The translations under genes were made by a program, and so were the position numbers. Below, piece by piece: positions 14,416 to 19,013 of a DNA stretch of 19,013 nucleotides. Location: NCBI GenBank assembly GCA_000438255.1, contig FR901962.1:1-19013 (forward strand), in the 5' to 3' direction. The notes under the pieces are model-generated. The model had not been told where the DNA came from and ran no database searches. It worked only from the letters and a program-made list of their open reading frames with translations. Source of the DNA: Clostridium sp. CAG:389. Its GTDB lineage: Bacteria; Bacillota; Clostridia; TANB77; CAG-508. Position 1 is the stretch's first letter; every line of letters begins with the position of its first letter.

Positions 14416-16260
14416 TTATTTCTCCTCTTTTTTTGTTATTTGGGACAATATTTCGTCAAAATGACATTTCCATTCTGTTCCTTGTTTTAAAAATTCATCT
14501 GGCCATGCTTGTTTTTCGAATTTTACATTTTGTAAATCATTTTCCACAATTAATTCTTCAATAGCTGTGCCTAATCCATTAATTTTGGTTCCATCTTCTA
14601 TTGTTATTACATTTTTTGTTTTTTCTATTGATTTTTTTATTGTTTCTTCATCTAATGGTTTTAAAAATCTTGCATTTATGACCTCTGCTTTGATTCCTTC
14701 TTCTTCGAATTGTTCAGCTATTTTCATTGCATCTGCAACTTTTTTTCCTATTGCAATAATACTTACATCTTGTCCTTCTTTTAGAATTTCTGCTTTTCCA
14801 AGTTCTATATTTGTATGTTTTTCAAATTTGACATTTTCATCTTCCCCACCTCTTGGGTATCTTATAACTACTGGCTTATTTAATTTTATAGCAAATTCCA
14901 TCATTTTTTCTAGTTCTTTGAAGTCTTTTGGTGCCATTATTGTTAAATTTGGTACTAATCTAAAAAATGCCATGTCCAGTGTTCCTTGATGTGTTTCTCC
15001 ATCGGCTCCTATAATTCCTGCTCTGTCTACACACATTATTACTGGTAAATTCTGCATTGCTATGTCATGTATTACTTGATCATATGCTCTTTGATAAAAT
15101 GATGAATAGATTGGTACAAATGGTATCATTCCTTCTTTTGCCATTCCTGCTGCCATTGTTAATGCGTGTTGCTCTGCTATTCCTATATCAAAAAATCTTG
15201 TTGGATATTCTTTTGCAAATTTTGTAAGTCCTGTTCCATCTTTCATTGATGCTGTAATTGCTACTATTCTTTCATCTTTTTTTGCTAGTTCTACTAATTT
15301 TTCCCCGAATATTTTTGAATAATCTTTTTTCTTTTCTTTTTTTGTTTTTCCTGTTTCAATATCAAATGGGGCTGTTGCATGAAATTTATCTGGATTTTTT
15401 TCTGCTATTTTGTATCCTTTTCCTTTTTTAGTTAGTACATGTATTAAAACAGGTCCTTGTACTTGTTTGCTAAGCCTCATAATATTTTCTAATTGTTCAA
15501 TGTCATGCCCATCAACTGGTCCTAAATATGTAAATCCTATATCTTCAAAGAACATTTTTGGTATTATTAGTTGTTTTATGCTTCTTTTTAGTCTTTGTAC
15601 TATTTTTACTGTTGGTTTTCCTATAACTGGTATTTTGCTAATTATTTTCTTTCCTGATAAATTTGATTTTGTGTATAGTTTTTTTGTCCTTAATTTACTT
15701 AAAAACATATTTAGGCCACCAATGTTTTTTGATATGCTCATTTCATTGTCATTTAATATTACTGTCATATGTGTTTTACTAAATCCTGTGTCATTTAAAG
15801 CTTCTAGTGCCATTCCTCCTGTTAATGCTCCATCTCCTATCACTGCTATTACCTGGTTGTTTTCTCCTTTTAAATCTCTTGCTCTTGCCATTCCTAGTGC
15901 TGCTGATATTGATGTACTGCTGTGTCCTGTGTTAAAGCTGTCGTATTCAGATTCACTTGTTTTTGGAAATCCTGCTAATCCATCTAATTTTCTGAGTGTT
16001 TTGAATTGTTCCCTTCTTCCCGTTATTATTTTGTGTGTATATGACTGGTGTCCTACATCCCATACTATTTTGTCTTTTGGTGTATTAAATGTACTGTGTA
16101 GTGCTAGTGTTAATTCTACTACTCCTAAGTTTGATGCCAGATGTCCTCCATTTTCAGCTACTACTTCTATTATATATTTTCTTATTTCTTCTGCTAGTTG
16201 CTTTTTTTCTTCTATATTTAGTTTTTTTATGTCTTCTGGTGAGTTTATTTTTTCTAACAT
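14416..16260 (-). CDS. dxs: 1-deoxy-D-xylulose-5-phosphate synthase
   Basis: A 614-aa thiamine-diphosphate enzyme that condenses pyruvate and glyceraldehyde-3-phosphate, the first step of the MEP isoprenoid pathway. GGHLASN (38-44) and DVGHQSYTHKI supply the active-site histidines. GDGALTGGMALEALN (142-156) is the cofactor-binding motif. The Pyr domain has the catalytic Glu in GIAEQHALTMAAGMA and DRAGIIGADGETHQG. The C-terminal transketolase domain includes VIRYPRGG. The open frame extends 11 codons further (to 16293), but the start is placed at 16260 because AGGAGA lies just before that ATG and MLEKINSPEDIKKL matches the usual N terminus. It is the first gene of dxs-ylmH-HAD; I could not identify a convincing promoter. 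Confidence 0.97.
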   Translation of the reverse strand: MLEKINSPEDIKKLNIEEKKQLAEEIRKYIIEVVAENGGHLASNLGVVELTLALHSTFNTPKDKIVWDVGHQSYTHKIITGRREQFKTLRKLDGLAGFPKTSESEYDSFNTGHSSTSISAALGMARARDLKGENNQVIAVIGDGALTGGMALEALNDTGFSKTHMTVILNDNEMSISKNIGGLNMFLSKLRTKKLYTKSNLSGKKIISKIPVIGKPTVKIVQRLKRSIKQLIIPKMFFEDIGFTYLGPVDGHDIEQLENIMRLSKQVQGPVLIHVLTKKGKGYKIAEKNPDKFHATAPFDIETGKTKKEKKKDYSKIFGEKLVELAKKDERIVAITASMKDGTGLTKFAKEYPTRFFDIGIAEQHALTMAAGMAKEGMIPFVPIYSSFYQRAYDQVIHDIAMQNLPVIMCVDRAGIIGADGETHQGTLDMAFFRLVPNLTIMAPKDFKELEKMMEFAIKLNKPVVIRYPRGGEDENVKFEKHTNIELGKAEILKEGQDVSIIAIGKKVADAMKIAEQFEEEGIKAEVINARFLKPLDEETIKKSIEKTKNVITIEDGTKINGLGTAIEELIVENDLQNVKFEKQAWPDEFLKQGTEWKCHFDEILSQITKKEEK

Positions 16261-16317
16261 TTTTGTCTCTCCTATTTTTATGATATGTATCATATTATCA
16301 TATTTTTTTAAAAATTT

Positions 16318-16434
16318 CTACCATTTTTTGAGATTTGTCTCGTCATTTGTTACTGGATAATAGTTTTTATTTGGATTTTCTAATCCTTCTTTGGTTATTG
16401 CATTTTGTAAAATTTTCGAATGTGAAATAAACAT
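16318..16434 (-). CDS. 38-residue open frame upstream of dxs, uncertain
   Basis: A short frame (MFISHSKILQNAITKE..., ending NLKKW) with AGGAAAGG 4-6 nt before its ATG, ending 57 nt before dxs. The frame stays open upstream without a good start to 16523. The composition is plausible for a protein (EGLENPNKNYYPVTNDE), but the family is not recognised. It could be a real small protein, the 3' remnant of a longer gene, or chance. It overlaps the dxs leader and may include the dxs promoter. Confidence 0.3.
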   Translation of the reverse strand: MFISHSKILQNAITKEGLENPNKNYYPVTNDETNLKKW

Positions 16435-16439
16435 ATATC

Positions 16440-16592
16440 CTTTCCTACAATATGCTATCGAGTTCACGACAAATACGCCTCTTGGGACTTTCACCCTAGA
16501 TTTATGACACGCCCGTCATACTATAAAAAGTGATATAGTTTTTATATTTACTATATCACTACTGTAAAATTCATATAAAAAAATTTACACAC
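16440..16592 (-). ncRNA. Run of hairpins resembling the 5' end of a group II intron-like RNA, probably a remnant
   Basis: On the minus strand the stretch begins GTGTG (16588-16592), the group II 5' pattern GUGYG. It then folds into consecutive stems: GTAAATT/AATTTTAC; a perfect 10-bp stem AGTGATATAG/CTATATCACT (16529-16560); TATGAC/GTCATA; and GGGTGAAAGTCCC. The GGTGAAAGTCC and GTGAACTCGATAGC..GGAAAGG wording resembles intron domain I. It follows a strong terminator hairpin, where group IIC introns insert. There is no reverse transcriptase and no domain V, so at most it is a fragment. The intron identification is inference; the stems are seen. Confidence 0.3.
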
Positions 16593-16593
16593 T

Positions 16594-16608
16594 AACCTTG
16601 ACAAGGTT
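16594..16608. repeat. Short inverted repeat after the terminator
   Basis: AACCTTG, one base, CAAGGTT: a 7-bp perfect inverted repeat between the terminator T tract and the hairpin-rich stretch. It is too tight to form a hairpin loop and may be a protein site or a boundary scar. Confidence 0.4.
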
Positions 16609-16609
16609 T

Positions 16610-16655
16610 ATAAAAAAGAAGGAGGAACTCTGAAATCTCAAAGTTCTCTCCCTCC
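16610..16655 (-). terminator. Rho-independent terminator of the FGE-like gene
   Basis: On the minus strand GGAGG, a small internal loop and GAACTTTGA pair with TCAGAGTTC and CTCC around a 4-base loop, followed by TTCTTTTTTAT. It lies 46 nt past the stop at 16701. Confidence 0.88.
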
Positions 16656-16700
16656 ATCTGCTTTTGGAAACAAATCAGTATAGTTTTATAGTGGTCAGTG

Positions 16701-17611
16701 CTACTTAATATAAAGCGTGCAACGAAAACCAATGTCGACCCCTTGGTCACTAGGATTGTCAATCATGCGATAGGCGACAGGACAAGTGTCCCCATCATAG
16801 GTTACATCACCACCGCGGAGAACACGGTTTAAACTGTTGTGCTGTTCTTGTGTCCATTCATCCACATTACCTGCTAAGTCGTAGATGTTATTAGCACAGC
16901 ACACCATTTTTCTCTGCTTCCTGTTTCAACTACTTTCTTTGGAGAATTCTCTGTATTACAATGATTGCCCCATTCAGTAGAGTCCTCTGCAATTTCAGCA
17001 AAAGTTTTAACTTCCGTTTTGATAAACCATTCTAATACCGAATCATATTCTGCACCAAAAGTTAGATGACTTTTAACTGCTTCATTGTCTTCGATAGTAG
17101 ATGCAATCTTCTTGGCATCATTAAAATTGATTTTTCCCCACGGCCTAATTCCTTTTACCGACTGCGGTTTTCCTGCTGAACTCTTAGAAATGTTATAACG
17201 AGAAATATAAAATCCCCCATATTTTTTGACACTTTCAAGTTGTTCAAGCAGTTCACCATTTAAAGCTTCATTGAATTCATGATCCGAAAATTTATCGTTC
17301 ATGAAATTTCGTCTGCCGAATTTCTCCGAAAAATGTTCTCCATCAAGTGTTCCATTAGAGTCAAGACTTCCAACAGGAATCCATACAAACTGGCTTCCAT
17401 CAGAGCATCTTTCAATTACAAATCCATTGTTCCATTCTCCACAGACATGCTTATATCCTTCTGGAATTATAGGATTTACATAGTTTGTAGAGTAGACATG
17501 GAATGTAGTAATGTTTAGAGCTCTGATAATTAACTCTCCACTTGTTCCCTCTGAGACTTCAAAGTTTATACTCTTTTCTGCCTCAAGCACAAATTTTTTA
17601 TACCGTTTCAT
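16701..17611 (-). pseudogene. Formylglycine-generating-enzyme-like (SUMF1/PvdO fold) protein, broken by a 5-bp duplication
   Basis: Residues 1-245 from the ATG at 17611 (GGAGGA upstream) run into a stop. The rest of the fold (NNIYDLAGNVDEWT, RVLRGGDVTYDGDTCPVAYR, DIGFRCTLY) continues in another frame to 16701. At 16893-16902 the five bases AGCAC (GTGCT on minus) are present twice; deleting one copy restores a continuous 301-aa frame through EKWCANNIYDLAGN. The N-terminal half has GFVIERCSDGSQFVWIPVG and YGGFYISRYNIS, usual for these domains in gut Clostridia. There is no signal peptide. The text is richer in G+C and uses different codons than its neighbours, suggesting transfer. Substrate and activity (sulfatase activation or otherwise) cannot be told. 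It has its own promoter and terminator. Confidence 0.85.
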
Positions 17612-17653
17612 AGTTTATTCCTCCTTAAGTGATACTTTTATAACGGTTTCTAC

Positions 17654-17667
17654 ATGGTTATTACCAT
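17654..17667. promoter_or_regulatory. Inverted repeat in the FGE-like gene leader
   Basis: ATGGT, four bases, ACCAT lies just downstream of the -10 box, at or near the expected transcription start. The position fits an operator. No regulator can be named. Confidence 0.4.
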
Positions 17668-17674
17668 CATATTA

Positions 17675-17703
17675 ATAATACCACATTTTCTTGCATTTTG
17701 CAA
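17675..17703 (-). promoter_or_regulatory. Promoter of the FGE-like gene
   Basis: Minus-strand TTGCAA (17698-17703), 17-base spacer, TATTAT (17675-17680) preceded by TGG, an extended -10. The leader is about 55-60 nt. Confidence 0.72.
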
Positions 17704-17748
17704 ATTTTTTATATTTAGTTAAGTTATATATTTTTTACAATACAAAAA

Positions 17749-17786
17749 CAAAACTCTCACTTTTTAATAATCTAGTGGGAGTTTTG
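17749..17786 (-). terminator. Rho-independent terminator of the prepilin-like gene
   Basis: CAAAACTCTCACT (17749-17761) pairs with AGTGGGAGTTTTG (17774-17786), a 13-bp stem with one G-U pair, followed on the minus strand by TTTTTG. It begins 13 nt past the stop at 17799. Confidence 0.9.
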
Positions 17787-17798
17787 CTTCTATAATTA

Positions 17799-18920
17799 TT
17801 ATTTTATTAAATATGCTTGTTCTGCTGTACTTCCGTCTCTTGAATTTTCAGTTTCTATTAATACATCTGTATTTAATGTAACAATTGGGCGATAGGCAAA
17901 TTTACGTGAGTCCTCATTTCCATCAGTATAATATAAAGTAATTCCTATTACATTGGCATTACTGATATATTGCATATTAAATCCTGCAACTATACTACTT
18001 ACTGTAATACTACGTGATGATAACCAATATGTTGGATATTTAGTTCCATTATTAATAAATAATTCATAATATTTACTATCTTTGAAATCATTTAAATTCA
18101 TTTCTTTACGCCAATATATATTTTTAAGTTCTAATGTGTTTGCTTGTACCTTACTAGTTTGATTTATTAATTCTGTTTGTTCACTATTCATTAATTCTGT
18201 TCCAGATATTCCATTTACCTTTTGTTGTTTTTCTTTTGTTAAAATATTAGGATAATATTTGTTACTTAGTGTAAATGATTTTCCATAATCAGCATAAATA
18301 TTAGAATAATTTGTTTCGTTCATTTTATCTTGTATATCTTCCATTTTTAAATTTTGTACTTTGCTTGCTAATTTTGAATTATTATATAATGTATTACATG
18401 TATCATCTAACAATTTTACTGCATTATTATAGCCATTATATCCTTTTAATGTTATTTTGACTGTTGTTGGAACTTCACTTATTAGTCTTACTTGTCCGTT
18501 TTGTATGTCTAATATTCTCCAATTTAAGTTTTCTTGTGTTAGTGTTGAGGTTGTGTTATCAGCAAGTCCTGAATATGCATTTAATTCTTGGATAATGCTA
18601 TCTGTTTTTGCTGTCTCTGGTACGTATTTAACATAGTCTCCTATTTTTATTGTTCCATCATTTATTTTATCTATTAATTTTTCTTTTTTTTTATCATTTT
18701 GAGACAAATAATTATTTAATTCATCTTCATATTGATTTAGCAATTCTTGCTCTTCTTTTTGTGCATTTTCTGTTCTATTTGTGGCTTCTTTCGCATTTTT
18801 TAATAATCCTTGATTTGTTAATGCAGATATTGTTATCCCTGCCAATATTAATAATATAATTATCGTTATAACTAATGCTATAAGGGTTATTCCTTGCTTT
18901 CTTCCTATGTATTTTTTCAT
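17799..18920 (-). CDS. Prepilin-like surface protein with C-terminal WRILD-type domain
   Basis: A 373-aa protein with a class III/type IV prepilin-style leader: MKKYIGRKQG then ITLIALVITIIILLILAGITI, the predicted cleavage being G10/I11. The usual Glu at mature position 5 is Ala (A15), a variant I associate with the large pseudopilin-like families of gut Clostridia. A charged coiled-coil-prone stretch follows (residues ~41-85). The remainder is extracellular in prediction: DYVKYVPET, LNWRILDIQNGQVRLISE, YNGYNNAVKLLDD, then YWLSSRS and FAYRPIVTL, which resembles the DUF6273-like surface domain (from memory). GGAGG lies 8 nt before the ATG. It is a single gene with its own promoter and terminator. 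It may be an adhesin displayed on a pilin stalk; no pilus assembly genes are in view. Confidence 0.85.
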   Translation of the reverse strand: MKKYIGRKQGITLIALVITIIILLILAGITISALTNQGLLKNAKEATNRTENAQKEEQELLNQYEDELNNYLSQNDKKKEKLIDKINDGTIKIGDYVKYVPETAKTDSIIQELNAYSGLADNTTSTLTQENLNWRILDIQNGQVRLISEVPTTVKITLKGYNGYNNAVKLLDDTCNTLYNNSKLASKVQNLKMEDIQDKMNETNYSNIYADYGKSFTLSNKYYPNILTKEKQQKVNGISGTELMNSEQTELINQTSKVQANTLELKNIYWRKEMNLNDFKDSKYYELFINNGTKYPTYWLSSRSITVSSIVAGFNMQYISNANVIGITLYYTDGNEDSRKFAYRPIVTLNTDVLIETENSRDGSTAEQAYLIK

Positions 18921-18969
18921 TTTCTACCTCCAAAATCTTATTTATAGTATTATTCTCTTGTACAAAAAA

Positions 18970-18998
18970 ATTATAGCATAGCCGGTGGTATATTGCAA
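18970..18998 (-). promoter_or_regulatory. Promoter of the prepilin-like gene
   Basis: Minus-strand TTGCAA (18993-18998), 17-base spacer, TATAAT (18970-18975) preceded by TGC, an extended -10, about 50 nt before the start codon. Confidence 0.85.
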
Positions 18999-19013
18999 CA
19001 TTTTATTTTTGTT

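Noticed and set aside
16261..16293. Upstream in-frame ATG of dxs as start
   Set aside because: The ribosome binding site lies between it and the ATG at 16260, and the extra residues are not typical of the family.
16280..16293. ATGATA/TATCAT inverted repeat before dxs as an operator
   Set aside because: Arms of six A/T-rich bases occur easily in such AT-rich DNA; no promoter alignment supports it.
15410..16360. Long open frame antisense to dxs (316 codons)
   Set aside because: It mirrors the dxs codon bias, has no ribosome binding site, and its hydrophobic, Ser/Phe-rich product is typical of an antisense shadow.
16701..18920. Prophage or integrated mobile element
   Set aside because: No integrase, transposase, attachment-site repeats or phage genes are visible; only composition and gene type hint at transfer.

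Overview
The window comes from a very AT-rich Bacillota genome, most likely an uncultured gut-type Clostridia. The evidence is the strong A/T codon bias, AGGAGG-type ribosome binding sites, CIRCE-controlled groESL, the radA-disA pair, a TsaB-RimI fusion and clostridial-style prepilin-like proteins. I cannot name genus or species from sequence alone. Most of it is core housekeeping DNA; the last ~2.7 kb (about 16.3-19.0 kb) looks accessory.

Layout. 1-142 (-): two tRNA genes in tandem, the distal one cut by the window edge, the other tRNA-Gly(UCC), with a consensus promoter. 270-2328 (-): groES-groEL behind a promoter flanked and overlapped by two CIRCE-like operators. 2449-3049 (-): an unrecognised 164-aa gene with its own promoter and terminator. 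3076-4829 (-): pyrG (CTP synthase) with a promoter whose transcript would start straight into a terminator-like hairpin. 4839-8123 (-): radA (one-base frameshift), disA (c-di-AMP synthase) and a membrane-anchored cyclophilin. 8262-8573 (-): a 103-aa protein with a three-fold repeated motif. 8727-11178 (-): mreB/mbl then mtaB. 11363-12969 (+): the only plus-strand operon, tsaE and a tsaB-rimI fusion, transcribed divergently from mreB. 12978-16260 (-): dxs, ylmH and a HAD phosphatase. 16318-16700: little coding; a 38-codon ORF, a run of hairpins that may be a remnant of a structured (group II intron-like) RNA, and a strong terminator. 16701-17611 (-): a formylglycine-generating-enzyme-like gene broken by a 5-bp tandem duplication. 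17799-18920 (-): a prepilin-like surface protein.

How the genes fit together. TsaE and TsaB serve the t6A37 modification of ANN-decoding tRNAs, and MtaB across the divergent promoter adds the methylthio group to that same base (ms2t6A), so the pathway is split around mreB. RadA and DisA belong to recombination and DNA-damage surveillance. YlmH (ribosome-associated S4 protein) is translationally coupled to dxs, the isoprenoid entry enzyme.

I found no CRISPR array, phage module, transposase or clear novel multi-gene system. The most rewarding points are regulatory and structural: twin CIRCE-like sites, the pyrG leader hairpin, a terminator palindrome encoding the same C-terminus in two converging genes, a metal-ligand-like GroEL tail, the repeat-built 103-aa protein, and two genes broken by small indels.
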